Positions 1 to 13,800 of a stretch of DNA of 64,000 bases are shown here, piece by piece. Within the stretch, counting starts at the first letter, position 1; the number at the start of each line of letters is the position of its first letter. Under the pieces are notes generated by a model. It saw nothing but the letters and a program-made list of their open reading frames with translations. It searched no databases and was not told the DNA's origin. The translations under genes were made by a program, and so were the position numbers. This DNA is from Diatrype stigma. Lineage: Eukaryota; Ascomycota; Sordariomycetes; Xylariales; Diatrypaceae. The stretch lies in the NCBI GenBank assembly GCA_022225965.2, contig JAKJXP020000085.1:152404-216403 (forward strand), read 5' to 3'.

Positions 1-125
1 CTTTCTATGTACTATGTAGTGTCTAGCTGACGGTAGCTCCATCTTCAATATTCCCACGCAGCACCGGTCTATACGCTACGTATCTGCGTAGAGTGCCTAG
101 TTTCGAAGTATGTTCAGTACCGGTG

Positions 126-190
126 TAGGTAGCCAGGTAGCCCGGTAGTCAGGTAGCCAGGAAACCAGGTAGCCCGGTAGCCCGGGTAGC
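126..190. repeat. Degenerate GGTAGCC-type tandem repeat
   Basis: About eight imperfect copies of a 7-9 bp unit around AGGTAGCC(C/A) occur back to back. This is a simple sequence array with no sign of a coding role. Confidence 0.7.
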
Positions 191-1573
191 GTAAGGAATG
201 TCCTGTAGGTACACATGCATAGCGCCAACGTTCGACCTTGATGGCAGCCGAGCTGGGAGTGGCTGAGTGGAAGAGTGGAAGAGCGAAATGGCGAAAACCC
301 ACGCTCGATAATGCTACAATTACCGGAGTTTGGATTTTAGACATAGTGCTGTCGGGACGTCCGTATAGATCCACTTCGCTCTTCGGTATAGTGCAAACAA
401 GCATTCGGTGGCATCACGAGATGTCTTTAAACTAAGGCACCAACTCTAGAAGTACCTACCGAGTAATACACGATGCGCCCACATCGTATTACCTAAACCT
501 AGACCGTGTTATGCCCACATCGTGTGATACGGCTGTTCCAGCAGGCTGTTTCCACGTCACCAGCGCTGACGGGTGACTACCTAGGTAAGCTGGTATGTTG
601 ACTGGTAGGCGTGGTCGGTGATAGGTGTGGTAGGCGTGCTCTGTAGTAGTACGGTAGGTATCGTGAATATCATGCCTGCATGGATACTTACAGACAAAGT
701 TGAAGGAAAAGGGCCCACGTGCACCCGCATCTAACTCTAGTTGCTATATACCCGCTACCTAGCAGTCTGACTAGGCCCGAAGCCGGCAGTGACCCCAAAG
801 CCTACCGATGTACCTGCCAGGCCCAGCTCGCGACCGCGACCCCATACAGTTGTTAGACCGCTATGTCAGGCGTAATATTCCAGGTCTAAATGCTTCTAGA
901 TCATGCATCATCAAATAGTCTTCATGGGCTTCGGAGAGCAATTTTGTCCCCCGTTCGCAAGTCCCGTTTGCGTCTGCGCATGTATAGAAAACTTGGATCC
1001 AGGCCTACGAAACTTGGCCGCCCGCTTGGACTATACCGGGTTTATATGCAGGGATTGGGAATAAGTGAGCTCCATATTTTAGCTAACGAAATTTATAGTC
1101 CCCAAGATCACCCCGATCTCGTCATTCCGGCCCCTAACTAAACCTTCACGTTGGCAATAGAGTCTGGTCATGGCATGTACGCACTAACTTATAAGCTTTT
1201 CTCATACCGGCTGGTGCTCAGTGGCACATACTCCTCCCTATGCAGTTATACCCTACAATCCTATAGTAAAAAACCGGGAAACGCAACTCCATCAATGCCC
1301 AACATTCAAAAATAAGGTCTATCACGAGGTCTCCTGTCCTACCACCTTCTCCAATGCTGCAGGTGTAGATAGTCTCACGCATATCTCCATCACCGTCACA
1401 GTCACAAACATCTCCTGTGGAGCCTTGCATCCGATCCTGGGGAAGCATCATCGAGAAAGAGCCACGTTGGACATGACGTGCTACCAAGGCTCGATTGCAG
1501 TCATTTTGTGGGTGTATGCGGGAGAATGCTCGAGAAGTCCTCGTAGTATCTTGATCTTCAAGGGCAGAAGACA

Positions 1574-1617
1574 AACAGGCAGGCAGGCAGGCAGGCAGGT
1601 AGGTAGGTAGGCAGGCA
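1574..1617. repeat. (CAGG)n/(TAGG)n microsatellite
   Basis: Tetranucleotide array CAGG repeated, turning into TAGG and back to CAGG. It is typical of the intergenic microsatellites in this window. Confidence 0.8.
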
Positions 1618-2223
1618 GCTCGCTCTGTCCACCCTGCTTACTCCGCCTAGAAGCCCAGCAAAACTTCGACGCGCTCATGGATGACTCCCGAGCCAAGAGG
1701 AAAAGAAGTTGCGGGGACAGCCAAAGTAAAACCCGGGGTTAGCATGATGCAGATGTTGATCTTTAGTCATGACTGTCCGGGGAGTCGATGCGGTCGAGAA
1801 AAGAATTTTCTTACATGTTCCCACGGCTCTTCAGGGCGGTTGCGGATATGTTCGTATAGGGGGGAATTAAGGCCTCGTCCCTGGCTAAGAATAAAGATTT
1901 TCTCTCTCCTCCCTCCTATAATTCACCTTGATAAAATCAAGTCCAACGCCAAGGCCTGTGGGCACAGCGCCCAGAATCTCGTGAAACATGACTAAGCCAT
2001 TGTTTGGCGGTAGACTATACAATTTGCATCGTCCCGTTATATTCTGTACACCCTGAGGCCTATCTCGAGAAGGCCTATCAGGACCCACGAGCATAAGGTC
2101 AACTTGAGCAGTCAGGGCGTCAAAACTATGCATCCATGATTGAAGGATTTCTCAACCCACTCTGATAGTATCAACTATATCGTGATACCCATAAAGATAC
2201 AAGTCTGTAACAAGACGGATGGA

Positions 2224-2747
2224 TCAATCTCTCCCATCTTCATCTTCTAACATCCGACGGCGTTTCCTGCCCATCGTGTTCTCACCAGGCCCGGACCCAG
2301 GTCCACTCCCACCCACTCCATTGACACTCGCGCACGCGCACGCGCTCGCACTCGCACTCGCACCACCGAAGTTGAACTGCTTCTCCAGCTCATCGACCTC
2401 GTCGACCGGTAGCGTAGCCGCGAAGGCTCTGTCTTTGCTCGCCCTCCGTTGCGCAGATGTAGCCCCCCTCAGAGCTCTGTACGCGTCATACAGCATCCGA
2501 ATACTGGCCTCAGTCACAGGTAAGATGAGATGCGCACTCCCACTCTTATCACCATGAGTATTGTCCACATCTACATCTACATCTACATTCACATCCTGAT
2601 CCACGATAATCGTATCACCCGTCACGGCTTCTACGAAGGTAGGACTACCATCGCCGTTGCCGTCGGGTGGCATGACCAGGACCAACATGATATCTCCCGT
2701 CGCGTTGCTGTGGTATGTTGAGCTTCGGACGTCGAGCAGATTTCCCA
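2224..2747 (-). CDS. Hypothetical protein, 3' exon, 5' end uncertain
   Basis: An open frame of about 174 codons on the minus strand that ends in a basic, NLS-like tail (GRKRRRMLEDEDGRD). It has an alternating Asp-Val tract (VDVDVDVD), an Ala-Ser/Ala-Cys tract and a region that could be helical (ILPVTEASIRMLYDAYRAL). No family is recognised. The frame has no ATG near its 5' end. Instead, the minus strand shows a branch-like CTAACC followed by ATACAG at 2748-2753, so 2747 is likely the first base of a downstream exon. The upstream exon was not identified with confidence: an ATG near 2903 with a weak GTCATA donor has the right phase. It could instead be joined to the gene at 2929-3852, but the best donor I saw there has the wrong phase. 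Confidence 0.45.
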
Positions 2748-2928
2748 CTGTATTGATGTCTGGTTAGTTGACCTTTCGTCTATGTAATGGGGAGTGTGAG
2801 TATGATGAGAATACGATGAGAGTTTGATAGAAAGCGAATAAGAGAGTATGACGGGAGTGTGCTGGGGTGATAGGAGTGTGATAGGGTGATAGGACTGTGG
2901 TGGGAAGTGAGGTCATCAGCATGTGACA

Positions 2929-3852
2929 TTATCTGTGATTTCTGCGAGTTTGACGTAAGGAGGTCCGTTCATCAATGAGGACTCCCTTTAGCATTTGTAT
3001 GATTGAAAAAGTCGCTTCGAGATATACCTGCCCCAAGAAGGAAAGAGTAGAGGCAGATACTAACTTGGAATCAGACTCACACTTGTCCTTGGACGGTAGG
3101 TTCGCGAGGCTAGGGACTTCGTAGTACTCGCGCGCGAATTTACGGCTCATCGGCGGCCCGGAGGTAGGTTCTATGGCGCTGGCAAAATACTGCATGATGA
3201 GTCCCTCCTTGTAGTTCAACAGCTTGGCGTACGCATGCTGGAGTACCCAGACATTACGGAGTGTGGGCTGGAGGACTACCATGTGGCTCTTGTCCTCTCC
3301 GCTACTGGTCCCGTAGTGCGACGGCGGCAGCACCGCAGCTCCGTCATCTGCCACAACGACTTGAGGACTCATGATGATAGAAGATGGAAGACGGGATGTG
3401 ACGATATCCCGGAGCTTGAAGCTCTGCTTGCCGTTGAGCTCCGTGCGACCCAAGGCTCGGTTCAGCTCCGTATTCGGATCGACCCCGGGTAGGTCTTGCA
3501 AGGGGGCGTCCGTGGCGATACTGTGGCGGTGGCTCTGACCGAGCGCTTGGACTTCCGGACCCAGTTTCGTTTCCACCTCGTGCATTGCTTTGGATGCCTT
3601 TCTCTGGACCTCGATCATCCAGTCCCTGAACGTCTTCAGAGCGTTTGCCTGATGAACAGGACGAAACGAGGCATCGTAATTTTCTGTTCCCGAGCCAAGA
3701 CTGCTGCTGAGACCCTGCGAAACGGTTCCATTGGATGAAAGCACGGCGTTCACGAGTTGGTCGATGCTCTGGAGGATCAGTGTGATCTGAATTGGTGGAG
3801 CAGGGGCAGCCGTAGTCTGGCTATTGGTAAGTGGTTGTGGTGTTGCCTCCAT
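2929..3852 (-). CDS. Hypothetical protein
   Basis: A single-exon frame of 307 codons from the ATG at 3852 (minus strand). The N-terminus is rich in Pro/Ala/Thr/Gln. The middle has amphipathic segments (FRDWMIEVQRKASKAMHEVE), and a mostly helical C-terminal half follows (LRNVWVLQHAYAKLLNYKEG). There is no signal peptide or membrane segment. I recognise no family. Balanced composition and length suggest a real gene. A strong GTATATC donor lies near its 3' end (about 3032), so the C-terminus could be spliced to further exons downstream. Confidence 0.55.
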   Translation of the reverse strand: MEATPQPLTNSQTTAAPAPPIQITLILQSIDQLVNAVLSSNGTVSQGLSSSLGSGTENYDASFRPVHQANALKTFRDWMIEVQRKASKAMHEVETKLGPEVQALGQSHRHSIATDAPLQDLPGVDPNTELNRALGRTELNGKQSFKLRDIVTSRLPSSIIMSPQVVVADDGAAVLPPSHYGTSSGEDKSHMVVLQPTLRNVWVLQHAYAKLLNYKEGLIMQYFASAIEPTSGPPMSRKFAREYYEVPSLANLPSKDKCESDSKLVSASTLSFLGQVYLEATFSIIQMLKGVLIDERTSLRQTRRNHR

Positions 3853-4835
3853 AGCTAGATAACAAGAATAATGACCGTGATATGACAGAAGCAATTAAGC
3901 TACTACGTGGTAGATGGGATAAGAGTCTCAACTCTAGTGTTATCATGGATTTACCCACGCTTTGCAGATGTTTAGGCCCAATTGAATGGTTTCTCAGCAG
4001 CTCAGGTACTCTATAAGCCAGCCAGTAGATGGCAAGATGTGAGATGAGGAGAAGCCAACTTCATGTGGGGTAGGTGTGCCTTGGGAGTCTTCTCTATAGG
4101 TTGCATCAGCACTTGCAGTTGTCTTGCAGTACGTCGGTTACCTGTAGAGGTAGTTTGAGATACGGCTATGCATCGGGCCGCCCCTCCCCCACCGTAGCAT
4201 TATTATGGAGTCCCAATTGGAAGATTACTGAGACACAGTAGCCAGCGAACGGATGCTTATAAGGAAAGGCTGAGAATAGATAGTATGGCTACGAATAGAT
4301 AGTATGGGTGAGGATAGTAAGTGCTTTATCATGCTTAATGAAGATACATACTTAAATAATAAATCAATGAATACCGTAAACGACTGCTTAAGGTCTCTAT
4401 GATCCAACCCCGACAGCTGCCCTGTACGAAGTATGTCATAGGCTGCTATGTTTGTAACCCGGCTAGGAAGACCGATCTTGTTCCGACAGGCTTCCTGATT
4501 TCCTGAAACGGTATAGATTGACGATCTTAAATATGCTCTATGATACATGATCTTTGTTGAAGGCACCCTGTCATCAAGAGCGTCCGTCCCTGTCTCCATG
4601 GTAGCGAACCAGGTACTCTACGAGAAGAGCGTCTGCTTATATACTGTACAACCAGATACTTCATCGTTGACCCTTAGTCCAACGCCGACATTGCTCCTGT
4701 CCGCCACCTCCACTGCTCAGAGTGGAAGCGGTATCCTATAATACTTTCTTTTCTTTTCTTCTCTCCTTTTTATTTTTTATTTTATCTTATTTTATTTTAT
4801 TTTTCCCACATAGTCAGGCCTTTTTCATACACCCA
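3853..4835. other. Intergenic, 3' flank of the giant adhesin-like gene
   Basis: No convincing gene. The part at 4741-4806 is very T-rich on the plus strand, so A-rich on the minus strand just past the stop of the adhesin-like gene, and may carry its polyadenylation signals. Confidence 0.4.
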
Positions 4836-7800
4836 TCACAGCCCTTTGGCGTTGATGCACCTAGCCCCATCATTCGTTGTTGACGTTGGACCATACGAAA
4901 TAGGCGACGCCGGAGCCCCGCTCAGCGGCAGCTTCCAGATCTGGCCACTCCCGTTCTCCGATGCGTAGAGCGCCTTGTCATCGGAAGCATACACCGCGCC
5001 CCACGTAGTGCTCGAGAGTAGGCGGGGCACGATGTTGCCGTAGTTGGCTATCGTCTTCCACGCTTTTGTAGCTCGGTTAAATTGCAGAAGGAAGGTGCTG
5101 GCGTTCAACAGGCCTATGATACCGGGGGAATAAGCCACCGCGTAGAGATAGTCGCCACCGCCCGCGACGTACGCCCAGTCATAGATGGGGTAGTCCGGGG
5201 CTACCGCTACCGTGCCGGCCGAGATTGTCTGGCCGTAGGTCGTCGAGCCTGGCCTTAGGTCGATCTGCACCCAGTTGTTGCCGGTGTCTGTGCCCCAATA
5301 GTAGCCCTTCTCGTCGACATCACCTCCGTTGATGGTGAAGCTCAGAGACCCGAACACTACAGACAACCCGGATGACGAGATACGGATCATATTTGTGGAG
5401 GTTCCCGTTCCAATTGCGCCGTAGATGTATCCGTCAGCCGCGTTGAAGCCAATCCCGTTGATCACGCGAGTCCCGTCGCCCACAGGATTTTTGATTACTG
5501 TGGGAGTTCCGGTACTAATGTTGACTCTGTACAACACTTGATCTGAAATCAGGTAGGCGTATGGATCACAGCCAAACTTTGGTAAGGACTCTGCCGTGAA
5601 ACCACCCGCGGAGCTGGTAGCTGGCGTGGCGGACGAAGTGGCCGAAGTGGCCGAAGTGGTGATTCTCGAAGTGGTGATGGAATTGGCAGGGGCCACACTT
5701 GATGGAATCATGCTGGACGGGATCACACTTGAGATCACACTGGACGAGATCACACTGGATGAGATCACACTTGACGACATCGCACTTGATGACATCACAC
5801 TTGATGACGTAGGCCTGGTAGAACGTGTGGAGCTGATGGAATCAGAGGCTGATAAGCTCAATGAAAGAGAGCTCGAGCTCGTCGGTGCAACTATGGAAGC
5901 AGGAGTACTGGTCGAAGCCCCAACAAAGCTGGCCGTAGTGGTCGAGCTACCAAATCCTTGTGTGGAGGTACTTCTACTCGAAATGCCGATAGAGGAAGTG
6001 GTCGAGATAGCACTGGAGACGAAGCTACTTGAGCTAGTAGTCAGAGCAAGGGAGCTCGTAGTAGATCTCGTGGGCGATATACTGGCAAGGGTGCTTGTGG
6101 TAGGAGTGTTGGCTAAAGTTGCAGTTGAGGTGGCAATCGTAGAAGGTGGGCTTGTAGAAGTGTTGACAATAGTTGTAGATGTAGTGGTAGGCGTAGGAAG
6201 TGTGGTGGTTGTGGGTGAAAGAGCGGCAGATGAAATAACGCCAGACGAGGTGGCCCCGAGAGTAAAAATGGCAGAAGAACTTGTACTTGCGGGTATAGCA
6301 CTCGTTGATATCGATGGTGTATTTATGGAAATAGAGCTAGTCGACGGAGTGAAGGCGGTACTACTTGAGGGTATGCTGGTTGTACTGCTGGTTGGAATGA
6401 CGCTGCTCGATATGATGCCAGTCGAACTTGTAGTAGAAAAGATGGCACTGGAAGAAGGAGAGGAGATGGAGGAGATGGAGGAGATGGAGGAGATGGAGGA
6501 GATGGAGGAGATGGAGGAGATGGAGGAGATGGAGGAGATGGAGGAGATGGAGGAGATGGAGGAGATGGAGGAGATGGTACTAGTTATAGTTGTGCTAGTT
6601 ATAGTTGTGCTAGTTAATGCTGGATTGCTCGAAATAGTGGCAATTGACGCTGTACTACTATAGGTAATACTGGTTGGAATTGTAGAAGTAGCAGCAATGG
6701 TCAGAATAGTGCTGCTTGATATAGCGCCACTCGAGATTATACCACTCAAGCTAAATGTAACGGAAGTAGTACTCGTTGAAGAGGTCGCTGGAGAGGTCGC
6801 TGGAGAGGTTGGTGAAGAGGCGATTGACGAGGAAGAGGAAATCGAAGATAAGAAGGTTGCGGTTAAAGATGTTTCTGATCGCGTCGTCGATGTCGATGCT
6901 GATGTCTCAGAAGAAACCCCTGTAGTAGAGGTTGACGTAGGGGGTATGTTCAAAGAGGATGGACTTGCACTTGTAGTTGAAGGTATGGTTGGAGATATAA
7001 GTGAAGAGGAAGAGGCGGTTATAGAAGGTATACGTGAAGAGGAGGTAGTTGAGGTTAAGGCTAAAAGGATAGAACTTGTCGAACTACTAAGTATGAAGCT
7101 TGAAGGGGTAAATGTAGTGAAGCTTGTGGAGGTGGAGGTTGAAGAGTCAGTCACTAGAGAAGTTGAAGAACCTGGCGTTGAAGAAGTGGTTGAAACGCTG
7201 ATGAGAGGAGAATCGGTTGACGGGGTCGGGACAGCTGGTGAGATTGAACTAGTCAAATCATTGGAGCTTGTTCCAGCATTCCTCGATGTAGCCAGGCTTA
7301 TTGTAGTTGAACTTGTTGCGCTTAGCATGCTGCTTGATGCGATGGCGCTGGTGGTTGCTGAATCTGTAGTTCTGCTCGACAGGGAAGAGCTGGATGACTC
7401 CGAACTCGTGATAGCCGAGGTTGTTTTAGTTATAGTTGAGGTTGTTGTAGCTATACCTGTTACAGTTGAGCTGGATGATATAGAAATTGTTGGGATGTTA
7501 TCCGATGTAGTGCTAATGGAGTCTGCTGTGATGCTAGTTGCAGATGCACTTGTTTTGGTAATGCTCGGTGGGTAAGAAACAGAAATCTCTGAGCTCAAAG
7601 TAGCGGAACGTGTTATCGCGCTCGTCGCAAATGAGCGTGTTTCCATTGCTACAGTGGAACTGGAAGACTCTGAATTTATGACCGACCCCACTCCGTTCGA
7701 GCTGGATAGAGTCGAGCTTGCTGTAGATGAACTTATCGTGGTGAAGTCTGATATCGATAGAAGAGATAATACCGTGCTTGCCGAGACTATGCTGGAAACA

Positions 7801-10800
7801 GCTGAGCTTGTCAGGCTTGAGGTGAGAACATCTGGACTGAAAAATATCGAACTAAACTGGCTTGAGCTCGAATAAATGAAGGATATCGTGGATGAGGTGG
7901 AAAGCGATGAGTGAGAGATCGAGTTAAATGTCCCTGAGGTAGAATCGGCTGAACTGGAATAAGTCGAAGTGGAACTGATCGGAGACATGATCGAAGATGT
8001 ACTCAAACTAGAGCTATCCGGGCCAGAAAAGACAGTTGGAGCAACTGACGTTGTGATAGACTCGATAGAACTACCGGGAGCCAAAACACCAGACACTGAA
8101 GCATCCGTGGCTGTGCTAGAAACTTCGGTTGTTGTGGACGTCAATGTGGAAGATGAAGACCTTGAACTAGCGATTGTCGAGCTGGATTCAGGGGAAATAT
8201 GCAGAACTGTTATAGAGCTGCTCGAGTCCGATGGTATTGTACTGACTGTGCTCGGGCTAGATTCAGTTGGACCAGAAGAACCTGTCAACCTGGAAGAAGC
8301 TGTAGACGCCATAGAGTAATCGGAAGTTGAACTAGACTCAGTCGAGCTAGATATGTCTGACGAGGTTGACGAGGTTGACGAAGACGAGGAACCTGAAAAA
8401 GAGCTCGAGAAAGATCCAAAGGAAGAGCCTAGAGAAGACTCTGAGAGTGTAGAAGAACTGGGAATGAAAAAGGACGTGCTAGAACCAGATTGACTGGATA
8501 CAAGTGAAGTAGAGCTCGTTAATTTGATGACAGAGCTGCTCGTTAGAGAACTAGATTCGGTCTGAATCGAAGTAGCTGTCGAGCTTAACGATACGGCCGG
8601 TTCGGTGGAAATAGAAATATCCGTTGTCAAACTAGATATAGTGGAGATAGACAGTCCTGTGTTGGATGAACTTGTAGAGCTAACGGCATTACTGGATCTG
8701 GGGCCAGACAGGCTATCCTCCATGCTTGAGCTGGCGGGGGGTATGGCATTGCTCGATAAGCTTGAACTTGATACAGTAGAAGTGTAAACAGAAGAACTAG
8801 ACAAGCTTGCACTCGATGCAGGACCTGAAGTACTAGAGAGAGTGGATGTAGTGGCTATATTGCTCACAGATCCGTCGAGAATACTCGACGTGCTGATATC
8901 AAATGCGCCAGCCACACTTGAATTGCCTGTATCAATAGAGGCGCTTATTGGTTTAGATATGCTGGAACCAGTACCAAGGGGTTGCTCGCCCGAGGATGTG
9001 CTCATAGTATGTATGCTCATGCTCGCTGTAGCGTCAGTGTCAAGTCCACCACTGATAGAGCTGATGGATGAAGTAATCGGGGTGAGCGTGATAGAGGAAG
9101 TGGTCATGGTAGGGTTAATGGTTTGCAGTTCGGTTGTCGCAGCAGACGTGGTGATGCTGTTTAAAATAGCGGAGGTGGAAGTGCTGATATCAGACAAGCT
9201 CGCAAAGTTGGACAGGGAGGTTGAAGTCGAGGTTGAAGTCGAGGTTGAAGTCGCAGCCGAACTCAAGGCTGAAAGGAAAGAGTCACTCGACATGATGGAA
9301 ATTGAACCGGATACGCCCGCCAAACTGAAGTCACTTGTTGCCCTTGAACTACTGCTCGTATCGATTTCACTGGGAGTTGTACTTGAAGTGCCACTTGTGC
9401 TGGACATGATGGCTAAAGAAGCTTCGATCATACTAGACAACGTCGAACCATACGAGTAGCTACCATCAATGCTACTACTCAAGCTTACTTGGACTGGATC
9501 TGATGGGGATGCACTGGATACACTAGTGACTGTCACTGACGTGCTGCTGACTTGTGAGTAACTAGATGCACTAGATGGGTCGATAAAAGCAGTACTGAAC
9601 ACAAGTGAACTTGATGTAGTCGTGTCTGTAAAGCTCGAGTCACTGGAGGAGGGAGCGGTCGAAGATTCTGAACTATCCATAGCCGAGATGATGAGGCTAG
9701 TAGAAAGTATTGACCTTGTAGTATCGTCGAGTGTAGTATCTCCGAGTGTAGTGCTAGTTACAATATTATCAGAGCTGGATGGCGTATTTGATGTTTCGCT
9801 GTTTGCATCTGAAGATCGCATCGTATTCTGAGAGGATATAGTCTCACGACTGCTCATTGATGGCATGCTGCTAGTGGACATACTGTCAGCGCTGGATATA
9901 GAGCTCGCGACAGTAGATGTAAAAAGCGATCCTGTAATCGATTGTAAAACGCTCAATGAGTCTGTAGTAAGTGATAATCCAGAACTCCCTGAGGTAATCC
10001 CTTCCGAGGACGGCGAGGATGGTGAGGATGATGGTGAATACAACCCAGTACCATCAGGTCGAGTACTACTTGCGATGCTGTAATCGGTAGGCGTGTTTGG
10101 TGAAGAGTTTCCTATTTCCGATGATGAAGCTATGGCAGGCGATGAAATTGGTATAGAACTGCTAAAGCTCAGAGTAGATAGGCTATCGGGTGGCATGCTA
10201 GTTGTTGACAAAATATCATCACTTGATGAAGGGGATGCTGTAGATGTCGATTGAGGTTCTGTAGCCGATTGCGAAGCTGATGAAGTGGAATTGTCTGTGC
10301 TCGTAGTGATTCCTGTGATTCCAGGGACGAGAGATTCGCTTGAGCTGATCATTGCGCTCAAAGAGATGGAGGTTGTTCCACTGATACTTGAAGTGGAAAG
10401 CTCTAATTTGGGTACAGATGTTGATGAATCAATGGAGCTCGCCAATGGTTCGTCTGTACTTGTCTCCATCGATGAAGATGTAAATATGGTAGACGATGCT
10501 AGCGCTGTACTGCGACTTTCTGATATCAGGGAAGCCGTTGTTGTAACTGAGGCAGTGGATGTGACCAAGTTGGTGGACATAGCTACGGAAGGAGATGTCG
10601 TAGGAGATGACATAGAAGAAGAGCTTTCTATCAAAGGGGATGAGGACGTCCAGGGGGGTGAGGACGAAGATATAGAGGAAGATGATGTCATGATGAAAGT
10701 GGAGGGGGTTATAATAGTGGACGAAGACACGACAGCTGATGATGAGGCCCCAGTATCTATCGAAAAAAGGCTCCTGCTACTTGACACACGAGTATCAGAA

Positions 10801-13800
10801 CTAGGCGTTGAGCTCGCTGTTAAAGTTGATATTGTAATTATCGAGGAAATTGAGGAAGCCGTGTTATCACTCTGTCGACTTTGTGTACTGGAACTCGACT
10901 TGATGCTCGTGTTAATGCTACTAGACAAAAGAGTTGCTCCATCTTCGTCAGATGTGAGTCTCGTCGTGCTTGATGTCGTGCTCACTGTAGTGGCTTCTGT
11001 CTCTGAATTGTATTCAGAATTTGGAATACTCGTCGCTGATGCCTCAGGACTATGGGAAACCGAGGTAGAGGGGCTTGCAGATGTAGACTCTGTGTCAATA
11101 CTTGTCGTGACCGAGTTCGACTCGCTCAACCCTAATGAGTTTGAGAAGCTTGCGCTCGTACCTTCATCGCTCACTTGACTGCTTGATTCCGATAATTCTT
11201 GGCTGCTGGTTATTACACTTGTCGTGGCCTGGGTAGATGAGGTTTTGTCGATACTCGTTAAGAAGCTTGATCCTGTGCTTCCCACCGGCGTGCGGATAGT
11301 CTCTGCTGTAGAAGCTGTAGAAGCTGTAGAAGCTGTAGAAGCTGTAGAAGCTGTAGAAGCTGTAGAAGCTGTAGAAGCTGTAGAAGCTGTAGAGAATGTC
11401 TCCATGTTGGAATCCATCGAACTAGAAGAGCTCATTGATGATGTACTGCTTGTTGGTTGTATATTGTCGAAGCTGCTACTGGATACTTCTGTACCTGGCT
11501 GTGTACTCTCGGAATCTGAGTGTATGACTGATATGGAAGTGGTTGTCGGTGACGAGTAGAGAGCAGTACTGGAAACATCTCCCGTTATCGAGAGAGTACT
11601 GATACTTCTTGATATGCTTGTCGCTCTAGTATCTGTAGTACCTTTCTGGCTGGATTCTGAAGAGTAGTCCGGTGTAGACTCGGTAGTGTCATTTCCTTGC
11701 AAGTTTCCCGATGTCGCTATTGGTGCGATTGTCGACGTAAATGAAGTTTGTACTGAAAGTATTCCAGAAAGTGAACCTTCCGACATTGAACTTGTACTCA
11801 TTGGTCCCGTAGGTCCCATAGACATGCTAGAAGACGCGCCTAGTGAAATAGGCGATGCTTGCGAAGAGCTCGAGGCTGTTGGAAACAAACCAGACGAACC
11901 AGACGAACCAGACGAACCAGACGAACCAGACGAACCAGACGAACCAGACGAACCAGACGAACCAGACGAACCAGACGAACCAGACGAACCAGACGAACCA
12001 GACGAACCAGGAGAACTAGCGGATAACCACGGGCCAGCTGTAGTTGAACTTACTGTACTCTCCGAACCGTCCCAGGATGTAGAAATACTGGTTACGTTAG
12101 CATCTATACTCGACAGGGTACTGGACAGGGGAGATGGAGTTGCTTCTTCCCCAGTATCTTCATCGGTATAGTCTTCTGCACTAAATGCACCAATTGGCTC
12201 ATCGTCATCCTCGGTTGTAGTTGTACTCGCGATGCTCATTGTTGTTATACTTAGCGTGTCTTCCGAAGACGCAGGGTCCCTTGTGATGGACATGCTAGGC
12301 CGCTGCTCCGTTACCGTGGACGTCAAGTTCAAAATGGAAATACTCTGGCTGCTTGTCAGATCGACTACAGTGTTGCTGTCTTGTGAGATTTGAAATGTTT
12401 CCGAGAAACTGATAGTGCCGCCAAAAGATGGAGTCGTGGTAGAGGCCCCTGATGTCGTTGCGCTACTGGTGATTGTCACACCACCAATGATACTACTGGT
12501 TGCGGAATCGCTTAGAACACTGTCGGAAAGAGTAGTAGGGTAGACTATGCTGTCGCTATCGATTGATGTGTCTGTCGAGTTTGCTTCGGGTACAATCTCG
12601 CCTGATACACATTGACTAGCTATATTACAGTGAGTTTAGACCATGCGAACTTAGGAAGATTGAGAACGTGGTGTGAGCAATATTCACCTCTGTATATACG
12701 AAGGTCTACAGGTATGCAAACCCTCGGTGCACCTGTCTCCTGAAATATAACAAATACATCACCATCTTCCTGTTGGCAGAAGCTGGCTTGGCCGTTGTGG
12801 AATGCTTGATTGGCCCAAACCAATATGTCACCGGATACGAAAAATCTAGTGGTGATGGAACCACCGGGATAATCCAGCAAGCTGATATAGGAGACGTCTG
12901 GGTCTACCGAGATGGGACGGCCATTGAGATGTAACTGCTCTCTGCCTATCCGTTGGAACAACACAGCATCGGAGCAATTGTCGGAAACCACATTATCATT
13001 ATTCGCGATAAAACCAGAGGCCATCTGCCTTCTTCGTAATCTAGAACCTGAAGGATCTAACGACTTTTGATGTATTCTGGCCTCAGGCTTAGGCTGAATA
13101 GTCAAAATCATAACAGACGGTAAGACACTCGTGGGCAAGGTACTTGTGCTCGTCGATGTGATGGAGGCTGGTAAACTGGCTGTTGTAGAAAAGGGGTTGG
13201 CGCTACCCCCTATTGAGTCTGTGACAGAAGGGAGATCATCGGAACTGGAAGCGGATGACCCATTCGGAGTGGTCCGGGAAGGACTGGAAGCAATAGCTAA
13301 ACTTGATCTACTTGTTGTGTCGGGCCCCTGAGAAGGAATGCTTTCTGATCGGATATAACTAGTGGATAGGACGACGATAGTCACAGTTGAAGATTTCGTG
13401 CTACCGGGATCAGATATAGGCTGTTGCGAGGGAAGTCCTATTGATTGAATGTCACTGCTTAGTAGATTGTCGCTTGTGGATATGTCCACGCTGGGAGGGA
13501 GAGATTCGTCCGGGGGTGAAGGATCTATTGTCCCTGTGAAGTCCCCAATCGTGAAATCTTCATCGTCATCGTCTCCAACGGTGTCGGTGGATTGACTGTC
13601 GGTGGAATCACTGTCGGTGGACGTACTGTCTTTGAATTGGGAAATACTCTCTGTCGTCGAGGTGACGGAGATAGATGAAGACCCGGACAATGTAAACCCC
13701 GGTAGCATACTCCTCGTTCCCGGTAGACTCGTACGAAATGGACTCGTACCGAACGGGCTGGAGATATCTGGTGTAATAGGGAAATAATCTTGAGATATCG

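Larger units (their letters stand above)
1..2223. other. Gene-poor interval with short tandem repeats
   Basis: No open frame here has a convincing start, protein-like composition or recognisable motif. The stretch has many tetranucleotide runs of the TAGG/TACC type, which recur across the window's intergenic DNA. Two short tandem arrays are listed separately. It may contain regulatory or 3' sequence of a gene outside the window. Confidence 0.5.

Noticed and set aside
890..1610. Open frames of 83 and 129 codons near the left end
   Set aside because: No protein-like pattern, and part of the second is made of microsatellite; likely chance.
5596..12171. Several long plus-strand open frames opposite the adhesin-like gene
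   Set aside because: They are antisense shadows: Ser/Thr codons on the minus strand rarely give stop codons on the other strand, and the predicted products are only Glu/Val/Leu/Asp-rich.
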